A program made the position numbers and the translations under genes. The notes under the pieces were generated by a model that worked only from the letters and a program-made list of their open reading frames with translations, did not search any database and had not been told where the DNA came from. Of a stretch of 64,000 bases of DNA, positions 49,684 to 57,310 are shown in pieces. Origin of the DNA: Gammaproteobacteria bacterium (lineage in GTDB: Bacteria > Pseudomonadota > Gammaproteobacteria > Pseudomonadales > Pseudohongiellaceae). Where the stretch lies: positions 57,620 through 121,619 of the forward strand of contig JAQWZF010000042.1 in the NCBI GenBank assembly GCA_029253585.1. Direction: 5' to 3'. The number at the start of each line of letters is the position of its first letter. Position 1 is the first letter of the stretch.

Positions 49684-50607
49684 ATGAAAATTTCGTCAAA
49701 TCAATATTATGAAGTATTAACAAAACAACTTGCAAAACAGCAGGAAAGTATAGGAGAGCTTCAAACTCAGCTGGCCACGGGTAAGAAGACTGCTGTGCCA
49801 AGCAGCGATATTGAATCATCTCTTGAAGGGTTAAGCATTAAATCCGTGCTGCAAAGACAGTCTGCCTATGAAACCAATCTCTTTTATGTCAAAGATAGGT
49901 TGACGATCGAAGAATCAGTAGTTACTGGTTTTCAGGATTACGTTTACCGACTCAAAGATTTGGCAATTACTGCATCCTCTGGAACTTACTCTAATGAAGA
50001 TATCGGTTTTATGAAGGCAGAAGCAGAAGGAGTTTTAGAGGAGTTGATATCTCTTTCTAATTCTCGAGACTCTCAGAACTCATATCTCTTCTCTGGAACC
50101 GCAACAAATGTTCAACCGTTTCAGAGACAGGCCGACGGCTCAATAGCGTACAAAGGTAACAGCGCAGAACTGAATATTCAGGTTGATTCCGGATATGAAG
50201 TACAGATCAATAGTTCTGGAATCAATCTTGTCGGTCAGGTTGAGCGATCAACTGGAGGTGGCAATACGCAGAATCTTAATATCTTTGCCGTAGCAAAGGA
50301 TTTTATTGCAGCACTTGGCACGAATACGAAGGCAGATATATCACGCTCTATAGATGAATTTGATGAGCTGGGAAATCAAGTGGGTGGCCAGATAGCCAAC
50401 CTCGGCATTCGTCAAAATCTGCTTGAAGAGCGACTTGAAATCATCGAGGAGAAGAAAACCGTCTACAAGCAGCTTCTATCAAATATCGAGGATACTGATT
50501 ACTCCGAGGCTATTACTAGTCTTTCCTCTGATATGTTAGCTCTTGAAGCAGCTCAAAATACTTTTGCAAAAGTGACACAGATGTCACTATTTAATTTCTT
50601 GAGGTAA
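49684..50607 (+). CDS. flgL: Flagellar hook-filament junction protein FlgL
   Basis: FlgL (HAP3) is the second junction protein, related to flagellin. The 307-residue product starts MKISSNQYYEVLTKQLAKQQ and ends with the coiled D0 region ALEAAQNTFAKVTQMSLFNFLR. It has a normal size, unlike FlgK and FlgE. fliD follows after 7 bases. Confidence 0.92.
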   Translation: MKISSNQYYEVLTKQLAKQQESIGELQTQLATGKKTAVPSSDIESSLEGLSIKSVLQRQSAYETNLFYVKDRLTIEESVVTGFQDYVYRLKDLAITASSGTYSNEDIGFMKAEAEGVLEELISLSNSRDSQNSYLFSGTATNVQPFQRQADGSIAYKGNSAELNIQVDSGYEVQINSSGINLVGQVERSTGGGNTQNLNIFAVAKDFIAALGTNTKADISRSIDEFDELGNQVGGQIANLGIRQNLLEERLEIIEEKKTVYKQLLSNIEDTDYSEAITSLSSDMLALEAAQNTFAKVTQMSLFNFLR

Positions 50608-50614
50608 GAAAATT

Positions 50615-52030
50615 ATGGCAGAGGTTAATTCTACAGCCGGAACGGGCACTTCGATAATTAACAGCCTTAAATTAGGATCAGGTGTTGATATCAGTAAATT
50701 GGCGGAAGATCTTGCAGCCGCAGAGACACAACCAAAAATAGACCGCTATACGACTCGAAAAGAAAAATCGGAAGCTTCTATCAGTGGATATGGTGCGCTT
50801 TCTGGTGCTGTGAACGAGGTTAAGGTTGTACTAGACTACCTGGCTAAGACCAGTAGCACACGAACACTCTCCCTGAACAACAGCTCATCAGCTATCGATG
50901 CGAAGATTAACTCTCAAGCTATCGCTACTAGTGGAAATGCCGATATTGAGGTAGCGAGGCTCGCTCTTTCGACTACCATGAGAAGCGTTGAGTATTCCTC
51001 GGGAAGTCAACAACTCAATAGTGGCAACTCGTTCAACGTGACGATTACAAAAAACTCCGGAGATACTGTTATCCCTGTGGCTTTGGCAACGCCACAAGGC
51101 GTTGTAGACGCTATCAATGGCTCCAATAGCGGAGTTAAAGCGACCTTAGTAAATAAGTCAGCTAATGGCCAGGCTTGGTATATTCTGCTAGACGGGGAAT
51201 TAGGAAGCAGTAACAATTATTCAGTATCCACTTCGGCTTCATCAGACCCATTCCAATTCTCAACGGGAACAACTGCCATAAATTCAAAGATCATATATAA
51301 CGGACTTACTATAAATCGTAAGACAAATAGCTTGGACGATGTGATCCCTGGAGTTACTCTAAACCTTAAGAATACAACTACTACAAATGCTACAATCTCA
51401 ATTGGTGAAGACAAGACTGCCTTAAGGGACACAATTAATATCTTTGTTGACACTGTCAACAACTTCTCTTCGATTGCAAGCGATCTGGCAACGGTAGGTG
51501 GAGAAAACGAATATTCGGGTTCACTAAGTTCTGACAAATCATTCGTAAACTTAGTCTCTCGACAAGTAAAAAACCTTATTGATAAGGTTTCTTCGACTCC
51601 CTCCGGTGGAATTAGTAGTTTGCGAGACCTTGGCCTCTCTTTCAATCTTTCTGGTAATCTATATGTCGATGATAAAATTTATGACTCAGCAATCTCGACT
51701 AATTACCGATCCGCAGTGACAATGTTAACGGCTGACACTGAAGCGCAATCAAAATATGATGCGTCGAATAAGGGATTATCTCTCGATGCTAGTATCGAAT
51801 TAGATAATTTAGTTAGTAGTTCCGGAAGTATTACACGCCAATCTAATTCGGCGCAGGCCAAAGTGGATGAATACACAGATCAATTACTCGAGCTCGAGAA
51901 AAAGCTGGTTAATCTCCAGCAGAAGTACATTAAGCAATTCGCTGTGATGGAATCACTTGTTCAGAGAAGCAAAGATACTCAGACCTATCTTGAAGGTCAG
52001 TTCGAATCTATGTCTAATATGTACAAGTAA
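50615..52030 (+). CDS. fliD: Flagellar filament cap protein FliD
   Basis: FliD (HAP2) caps the filament. The 471-residue product has the family N-terminus (IINSLKLGSGVDISKLAEDLAAAETQPK in pieces) and C-terminal helix (QYIKQFAVMESLVQRSKDTQTYLEGQF). fliD here ends the hook operon; fliS, often next to fliD, lies 9 kb downstream. Confidence 0.93.
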   Translation: MAEVNSTAGTGTSIINSLKLGSGVDISKLAEDLAAAETQPKIDRYTTRKEKSEASISGYGALSGAVNEVKVVLDYLAKTSSTRTLSLNNSSSAIDAKINSQAIATSGNADIEVARLALSTTMRSVEYSSGSQQLNSGNSFNVTITKNSGDTVIPVALATPQGVVDAINGSNSGVKATLVNKSANGQAWYILLDGELGSSNNYSVSTSASSDPFQFSTGTTAINSKIIYNGLTINRKTNSLDDVIPGVTLNLKNTTTTNATISIGEDKTALRDTINIFVDTVNNFSSIASDLATVGGENEYSGSLSSDKSFVNLVSRQVKNLIDKVSSTPSGGISSLRDLGLSFNLSGNLYVDDKIYDSAISTNYRSAVTMLTADTEAQSKYDASNKGLSLDASIELDNLVSSSGSITRQSNSAQAKVDEYTDQLLELEKKLVNLQQKYIKQFAVMESLVQRSKDTQTYLEGQFESMSNMYK

Positions 52031-52046
52031 TCTGGAAGGATAAAAA

Positions 52047-52274
52047 ATGAAGAGCTCAGCTGACTGTCCGATGTGTAAGATAATTCGCACGTACTTAATT
52101 TTAGCCGTTCCCGTTTTGGCAGTGTTGTTCCTGCAACCATCTGAGCCTGTTTTCGGGGCTTTTTCGATAATAAAAATCGCTCCTTGGTTTGTAGCAATAG
52201 GACTGCCATCACTGATCGCGTGGAAGTATTACCATGAAATCTATAAAAGAAAACGGAAATCCCGTAAAGACTAG
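52047..52274 (+). CDS. Small membrane protein, unknown
   Basis: The 75-residue product has an N-terminal CPMC motif (residues 7-10), two membrane segments (about 13-34 and 42-62) and a strongly basic tail (KRKRKSRKD). It lies 16 bases after fliD with AAGGAT before the ATG, so it is probably in the hook operon. The last 41 bases overlap the next gene in another frame. No family was recognised. Confidence 0.55.
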   Translation: MKSSADCPMCKIIRTYLILAVPVLAVLFLQPSEPVFGAFSIIKIAPWFVAIGLPSLIAWKYYHEIYKRKRKSRKD

Positions 52275-52452
52275 AGCTGCCTGCATTAATTGTGAATCAT
52301 ATTTCGTCACTTGGTCACGCAGTCGGCCGCATGGTTGCAGAGCGTTTGGGTTTAAATCTGCACAGGTTCCAAGCAGAGTTGTTATGGATGCGAGCGATGA
52401 AGATTGTCTTAAGTTCAGGTTGAAACCTCGTCTCGAGACGGTATCCGGCTAA
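52234..52452 (+). CDS. Small cysteine-motif protein
   Basis: The 72-residue product has CINCESYFVTWSRSRPHGCRAFGF-type sequence (quoted pieces: CINCESYFVTW, PHGCRAFGFKS) and a further cysteine near residue 58, a pattern seen in a widespread family of small proteins sometimes misannotated as uracil-DNA glycosylase. Four cysteines suggest metal binding. It overlaps the upstream small gene by 41 bases and converges with a lipoprotein gene by 4 bases. Confidence 0.6.
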   Translation: MKSIKENGNPVKTRAACINCESYFVTWSRSRPHGCRAFGFKSAQVPSRVVMDASDEDCLKFRLKPRLETVSG

Positions 52453-52994
52453 TTTGAGTTTAGTACTTGGTCGGTTACGATCATAAATGGGAATAGATTG
52501 TCTTTCTTGAGGCGGCATGAGCTTGATCCTTGATAGCTGTATACAGCGCAGCCCAAGCTCGACTCCGGGTCGAAATTGTCAGAGGTCCAGTGGTTTTCAC
52601 TCAGCGAGCCTGGAAAGAGTTCAGGATCGAGTGCGGGGTTTTCGCAATCCTCTCGAAGGATCGTTTGGAATTCTTTGATTGTCGGTAGCCGCCAAGTAAC
52701 AGAGGACTTCCTTGCGGTTTCTTCCACAACGAGCTGTGCATCCTGCAAAGGAAGCAAAACAGGAGAGCCAAGACAGGTGTTCAATTCGTTGTAATTGGTT
52801 CCAAATGGACATCTGTACCAGCTTAGATCTGTATCTGAGTCTGAAATTACGCCGTTTCTTAAAGTCGTAAATCTTGACCCATAATCTGCTGGCCCAACAG
52901 ATGAGCATGAGGGCGTATACATGACCCGGTCGCATCCTCCAAGCACGAGGATACTAGCGAGTAATAGAGTTGGTTTAAATATTTCTATGCTCAT
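52449..52994 (-). CDS. DUF1566 (Lcl-type) lipoprotein
   Basis: The 181-residue product has a signal with lipobox LGGC (Cys21) and a DUF1566-type domain: DTDLSWYRCPFGTNYNE, TWRLPTIKEFQTIL, NPALDPELFPG, ENHWTSD. Such proteins are surface or outer-membrane lipoproteins; some relatives are secreted adhesins. It lies alone on the minus strand between fliD-linked genes and pomA; nothing else ties it to motility. Confidence 0.75.
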   Translation of the reverse strand: MSIEIFKPTLLLASILVLGGCDRVMYTPSCSSVGPADYGSRFTTLRNGVISDSDTDLSWYRCPFGTNYNELNTCLGSPVLLPLQDAQLVVEETARKSSVTWRLPTIKEFQTILREDCENPALDPELFPGSLSENHWTSDNFDPESSLGCAVYSYQGSSSCRLKKDNLFPFMIVTDQVLNSN

Positions 52995-53071
52995 GATTTT
53001 GTTGGCAAATGTCGACTTTACATAGTAACCAAGGGTTTGTTAGTTAAATCTGCTGTTTTTTAACATTTTGC

Positions 53072-53101
53072 TTGAAAAAATGTTTACATCACACATATAT
53101 C
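53072..53101 (+). promoter_or_regulatory. Possible sigma70 promoter before pomA
   Basis: TTGAAA (53072-53077) and TATATC (53096-53101) with 18 bases between, 140 bases upstream of pomA, is a reasonable housekeeping promoter. No convincing sigma28 motif was found in this gap; GGCCGAAATT near 53180 lacks a correctly spaced -35. Confidence 0.4.
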
Positions 53102-53241
53102 AGTCTAAGACTGTTGTGTAAAAGGGATATTCCTTTATTTGAACTGTTTTTTAGTCAATATGCGAGACAAAGTAAAGGCCGAAATTTTGTAAGGTGACTG
53201 GCTCGCTTTGAGTTTAATCATAAAGCTTTAAGGTATAGACG

Positions 53242-54006
53242 ATGGATATAGCTACTATTATTGGATTTCTCGGAGCTTTTGGCTTCATTGGATACGCTAT
53301 TGCGAACGGTGCCGGTTTGTCTGGCTATATTGAGACTGGATCGATCTTGATTGTCTTTGGTGGTTCGATAATGGTGGTCATGTTGAGATGCTCGTTGCCA
53401 GAATTTCTTAATGCCATAAAGGTCGCAGGCAAAACGTTTAAGAATCCATTAGAGAAGCCACAAGACTTGATCGCGCAGCTCGGCGAATATGCAACCATTG
53501 CACGAAAAGACGGAATGATTGCACTGGAGGGACAAGAAATCTCTAACTCGTTCCTGTCCAAGGCTATCGGTATGCTCGTTGATGGATCCGAGGCAGATCT
53601 TATCAAAAAGACACTGGAAAAAGACATAGAACTTATGAAGCTTCGCCATAAGCAAGGGGCAGGGATTTTCTCAGCGTGGGGTGAGATTGCTCCTGCCATG
53701 GGTATGATTGGGACCTTGATAGGTTTAGTCGCTATGCTAGGCAATATGTCTGACCCAAAGTCTATTGGTCCATCTATGTCAATTGCATTGTTAACTACGC
53801 TTTACGGAGCGATCTTGGCTAATGTCATCTGCATTCCAATATCCCAGAAGCTTGTGAATCAGTCTGAATTGGAGGCAGCCAATGCAGAATTAATCATCGA
53901 AGGCGCATTGTTCATTCAGTCTGGTGGCAACCCGAGGGTTTTGACAGATTATCTTGCGTCATTCGTACCTCCGAAGTTTAGGGCAGAGCTACTTGAGACG
54001 CAGTAA
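53242..54006 (+). CDS. pomA: Flagellar stator subunit A, PomA/MotA type
   Basis: The protein is the pentameric ring-forming part of the stator, which turns ion flow into torque. The 254-residue product has four membrane segments; segments 3-4 contain the conserved GEIAPAMGMIGTLIGLVAML (near residues 152-171) and TTLYGAILANVICIPIS. It is closer in overall pattern to sodium-type PomA than to MotA. It is followed by two pomB-like genes after 15 bases. Confidence 0.9.
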   Translation: MDIATIIGFLGAFGFIGYAIANGAGLSGYIETGSILIVFGGSIMVVMLRCSLPEFLNAIKVAGKTFKNPLEKPQDLIAQLGEYATIARKDGMIALEGQEISNSFLSKAIGMLVDGSEADLIKKTLEKDIELMKLRHKQGAGIFSAWGEIAPAMGMIGTLIGLVAMLGNMSDPKSIGPSMSIALLTTLYGAILANVICIPISQKLVNQSELEAANAELIIEGALFIQSGGNPRVLTDYLASFVPPKFRAELLETQ

Positions 54007-54021
54007 ACGGGTCAGAGACAG

Positions 54022-55263
54022 ATGGCAGAAGATAGTGAAGAGCTGGATCATATAGAAAAAGACGGAGGCTCCGAAGAAGCGTCTTCAGAAGCTCTCGACA
54101 ATGATCAGCAGTCCGATGTTCCTTCCTCTGAAGTTAACGAGGGGAAAAGCGGCGGCGCTTCGTCTGAAGAAGGCGATGCAGAGGAATGTCCTCCGTGCAA
54201 TAAAGGTGCTCCGGCATGGATGGCAACCTTTGCCGATATGGCAACTTTGTTAATGGCATTTTTTGTTCTGATACTCTCTTTTTCTGATACTGAAATAAGA
54301 AAATTTGAACAGATCAATGGGTCTATTCAAAATGCTTTCGGCATAAAGAAAATCAGACCCACCATTCAAATACCGAGGGGTCGAGCGCTTCTGGTGCAAG
54401 ATTATTCTCCAGCCCTTTCTCAAAGGACTGTAATAAATGATCCCAACCAATTGCCAATTGATCCGACTGCTGAATACTTGATTCGCCGAACCGGAGAGAG
54501 TGAGAATAATTTCGAAAAAGAACTAGAAGTCGTTTCTAGCGCCCTTTCTGACCAGATAGAAGCAGGTCTTGTGCAAGTAAAGGCTGTGAACAACCAAATA
54601 TCTGTAGATGTCGCTGCAATGGCGCAGGAAAATGTTCAGCAACAGGATCAATTTGCGGATGACCAAACCTCGGCGCTCCTAGCTGTTGCGTCGGTCCTAG
54701 CTGAAATTCAGGCGACTGTGGCATCTGAAATTTATATGTCTCTGTCTGATAGCGCTGATGAGCTTGCTGAAAACGCTGACCCTAATATTGGTGTGGGAGA
54801 GTACTATAACAATGCAGATAGACCTTCTAGGTTGGCAGAGGTTCGCACTCAACTGACTTCACAGATAGAAGCGGGCTCTCTCAGCGTAGAAAAAGTTGGT
54901 GAGATGATAGTGCTAAGCGTCGCCAGTCAAGGCTCCTTCGAATCGGGAAGCGCCGACCTTGAACAACAGTTCCTTTCGACTCTCTCTGAAATTGGTGAGG
55001 TTGTATCTGTAGGCTCTGGCAGCATTCGCATAGAAGGACACACCGATAATATTCCGATTATGTTCAGTGATCGATTTGAATCTAATTGGGAACTCTCCGC
55101 CGCCCGTGCTGCATCTGTGGCCTCTTACTTTGAGAATGAGCTCTCCATTAACTCATCCCGAATCGAGGTGGCCGGTTTTGGGGAAACTTTTCCGATAGTT
55201 TCAAATGAAACTACCGTTGGCAGGTCAACAAATCGTCGAATTGAAATTAAGATACCGGACTAG
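54022..55263 (+). CDS. Flagellar stator subunit B 1, PomB/MotB type, with acidic tail
   Basis: The B subunit provides the ion-binding aspartate and the peptidoglycan anchor. The 413-residue product has an acidic cytoplasmic tail (1-55, Asp/Glu/Ser), CPPC, a membrane segment with the essential Asp72 (WMATFADMATLLMAF), and a C-terminal OmpA-like domain (IEGHTDNIP, then SNWELSAARAASVASYF). MotB is normally about 300 residues. The extra middle part (about 160-275) looks like a worn copy of the following module. It lies 15 bases after pomA. Confidence 0.88.
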   Translation: MAEDSEELDHIEKDGGSEEASSEALDNDQQSDVPSSEVNEGKSGGASSEEGDAEECPPCNKGAPAWMATFADMATLLMAFFVLILSFSDTEIRKFEQINGSIQNAFGIKKIRPTIQIPRGRALLVQDYSPALSQRTVINDPNQLPIDPTAEYLIRRTGESENNFEKELEVVSSALSDQIEAGLVQVKAVNNQISVDVAAMAQENVQQQDQFADDQTSALLAVASVLAEIQATVASEIYMSLSDSADELAENADPNIGVGEYYNNADRPSRLAEVRTQLTSQIEAGSLSVEKVGEMIVLSVASQGSFESGSADLEQQFLSTLSEIGEVVSVGSGSIRIEGHTDNIPIMFSDRFESNWELSAARAASVASYFENELSINSSRIEVAGFGETFPIVSNETTVGRSTNRRIEIKIPD

Positions 55264-55276
55264 CTAGATTACGATC

Positions 55277-56590
55277 ATGAGTGACGTCGAAGACATAGAT
55301 CAAAAAAATTCTGAGCTCGAAGGCAGAGGTGAGGATCAAGCCGTGCAGCAGTCTTCAAGCCCTGGTGAAGACCCAAGTGGTCAACAGGACCGTGATTCTG
55401 TGAGCATTGAAAGTGGTGATGGTATAGGTGAGGAAGACGCCGGCGACGAGGATCAAGAGCAAGACCCCGACGCAAAAGGGCAGAAACAAGACGAAGGGGA
55501 GGGCAATGAGGCCGAGGAGGCTGGTGAGGATTGCCCTGCGTGCAATAAAGGAGCACCGGCATGGATGGCGACATTTGCTGATATGGCGACACTCTTGATG
55601 GCGTTTTTTGTTCTTATTCTCTCATTCGCACAAGTAAATGTTCCAAAGTATAAGGAAGTCGCGGGTTCGATGAGAAGTGCCTTCGGTGTTCAGACAGTCA
55701 TACCATCAATTGATCCGCCGACTGCCGAGAGTATCATTCTTCAGCAGTACGAGAGGACGGTGACTGACCCCACGGCTTCAAATCGTATTGAGGAACAAAA
55801 AACTGATGAAGAGCCTAATGATGACGAGCTATCCTTCAACATCGGAGATGGTTCTTCAGAGACTAATGCGCTCGATCAACTCACTCAAGAACTGCGTGAA
55901 GAAATTTCACAAGGCATGATCAACATATCTCAGACTGAATTAGGTATCGATGTATCTTTCCCTGTCAGGCAGGGGTCTTCTGCGGGTGGGCAGCGAATTA
56001 CGGGAGATATGATCGATGCACTTGCTCGTATTGCTATAGTTCAATCAAATACCAGTGAACTGATCACACTCAGTGGTGGAGCTCTCCAGCGCGGCAATTC
56101 TCAAGACTGGTATAATTCAGAACAATACCGAGAGGATAGCCTCGCAACTGATCGGTATGAGCTTATCCGTTCGAATCTAAACGAAGAGATTGCAGATGGC
56201 TTAGCACGGGTTTCTCTTGATGGAGAGGATGTAATCATCACCCTCAGTGAACAGGGCAGCTTTCAAAGCGGGAGTGCAGAGCTGGAGCAAGGCTTTTATG
56301 AGGTGCTCAACCGAGTTGGAGCCTCTCTCGTGGGAGCCGGTGGTCTTGTTGAGATTGAAGGGCACACTGACGACATACCATTAGCGTTCGGGGGAAGATA
56401 CAGGGACAACTGGGATTTGTCGTCCGCGCGGTCCTCAAGGGTTGCAGATTATTTGTTGCAACAGGGGTTCCTGATGCCAGGGAGTGTTGTTGTAGAAGGT
56501 CATTCAGACACTAAGCCCGTTGCGAGTAACGATACTCTGGACGGGCGGGCAATGAACCGGAGAATCGAGGTCATTGTTCGAGGTACCTAA
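55277..56590 (+). CDS. Flagellar stator subunit B 2, PomB/MotB type, with longer acidic tail
   Basis: The 437-residue product is a second PomB-like protein, 13 bases after the first. The membrane segment is almost identical (CNKGAPAWMATFADMATLLMAFFVLILSF in pieces), with Asp102. The acidic tail is longer (1-85). The C-terminal domain has IEGHTDDIPLAF and DNWDLSSARSSRVADYL. A related pseudo-repeat (about 200-300) precedes it. It probably forms alternative or mixed stators with PomA. It converges with the Sel1 gene by 4 bases. Confidence 0.88.
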   Translation: MSDVEDIDQKNSELEGRGEDQAVQQSSSPGEDPSGQQDRDSVSIESGDGIGEEDAGDEDQEQDPDAKGQKQDEGEGNEAEEAGEDCPACNKGAPAWMATFADMATLLMAFFVLILSFAQVNVPKYKEVAGSMRSAFGVQTVIPSIDPPTAESIILQQYERTVTDPTASNRIEEQKTDEEPNDDELSFNIGDGSSETNALDQLTQELREEISQGMINISQTELGIDVSFPVRQGSSAGGQRITGDMIDALARIAIVQSNTSELITLSGGALQRGNSQDWYNSEQYREDSLATDRYELIRSNLNEEIADGLARVSLDGEDVIITLSEQGSFQSGSAELEQGFYEVLNRVGASLVGAGGLVEIEGHTDDIPLAFGGRYRDNWDLSSARSSRVADYLLQQGFLMPGSVVVEGHSDTKPVASNDTLDGRAMNRRIEVIVRGT

Positions 56591-57306
56591 GGGCAATTCT
56601 CCAACCCTTCCTCTAAACACCGCCTTAGTATGGATTCTGCTTCGATAGTCTCGTCATCCTCTAAAAGGATGGTCGAAATACTTGTCACATCAATTGCTTC
56701 TTCTGAGCCATTTAATTCAGCTATTTTACCCCAGACATATGCCCTCAAAGGGTCCGAATCGAGGCCCTCGCCTGCTTGAAGCATGAATGCAAACATCATT
56801 TGCGCCGGCGCATAATTAGCTCGGGCAGACTTTAAAAAAAGTCGCCTCGCTTCCCTATAATCAAGTTCAATTCCAGTGCCTTGCTCATAGGCAAGGGCTA
56901 GCATATATTCTGCTTCTGGAAGTTCACCCTCGGAAGCCTCTCTGAACCAACTCACAGCCTCGCGGTGGTTCGTTGCTACGCCGTATCCATAGTAATAAAG
57001 GAGTCCTATATTCAGTTGCGCCTCTGCGAGACCTTGTTCGGCTGCTCGCCGATACCACTGCATTGCGTTTGCATAATTTTGCGCGACACCTAAGCCCTTT
57101 TCATGCATGTGCCCAACATTGTTTTGAGCTTCGGCGACGCCTTCCTCTGCCAACGGTAGCCATGCCCTAAGCGCTGTTGCAAAATGCCCCCTTTCGTTCG
57201 CTGCAACTCCTGCATCGAACCTGCCCTCTTGGGCCCAAACTGTTGACTGTGACAGTGCGCAGTAAATAGCAAAAGTTAAGGCATAAAAGCGCCCGGACTT
57301 ATTCAT
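56587..57306 (-). CDS. Sel1-repeat periplasmic protein
   Basis: The 239-residue product has a signal peptide (about 1-25, ending VWAQ) and about four Sel1-like helical repeats (for example AQNNVGHMHEKGLGVAQNYANAMQWYRRAA, in pieces, then LNIGLLYYYGYGV and LALAYEQGTGI). Sel1 proteins are interaction scaffolds; some are linked to motility or envelope functions. It lies 4 bases downstream of the ClC gene on the same strand, so the two are probably co-transcribed. Confidence 0.85.
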   Translation of the reverse strand: MNKSGRFYALTFAIYCALSQSTVWAQEGRFDAGVAANERGHFATALRAWLPLAEEGVAEAQNNVGHMHEKGLGVAQNYANAMQWYRRAAEQGLAEAQLNIGLLYYYGYGVATNHREAVSWFREASEGELPEAEYMLALAYEQGTGIELDYREARRLFLKSARANYAPAQMMFAFMLQAGEGLDSDPLRAYVWGKIAELNGSEEAIDVTSISTILLEDDETIEAESILRRCLEEGLENCP

Positions 57307-57310
57307 ATGA

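Noticed and set aside
51217..51645. 142-codon open frame antisense to fliD
   Set aside because: Wholly opposite fliD, no ribosome site or known motif.
55275..55592. 105-codon open frame antisense to the second pomB-like gene
   Set aside because: It mirrors the repetitive acidic tail of the sense gene; Pro/His/Leu-rich product typical of a shadow frame.
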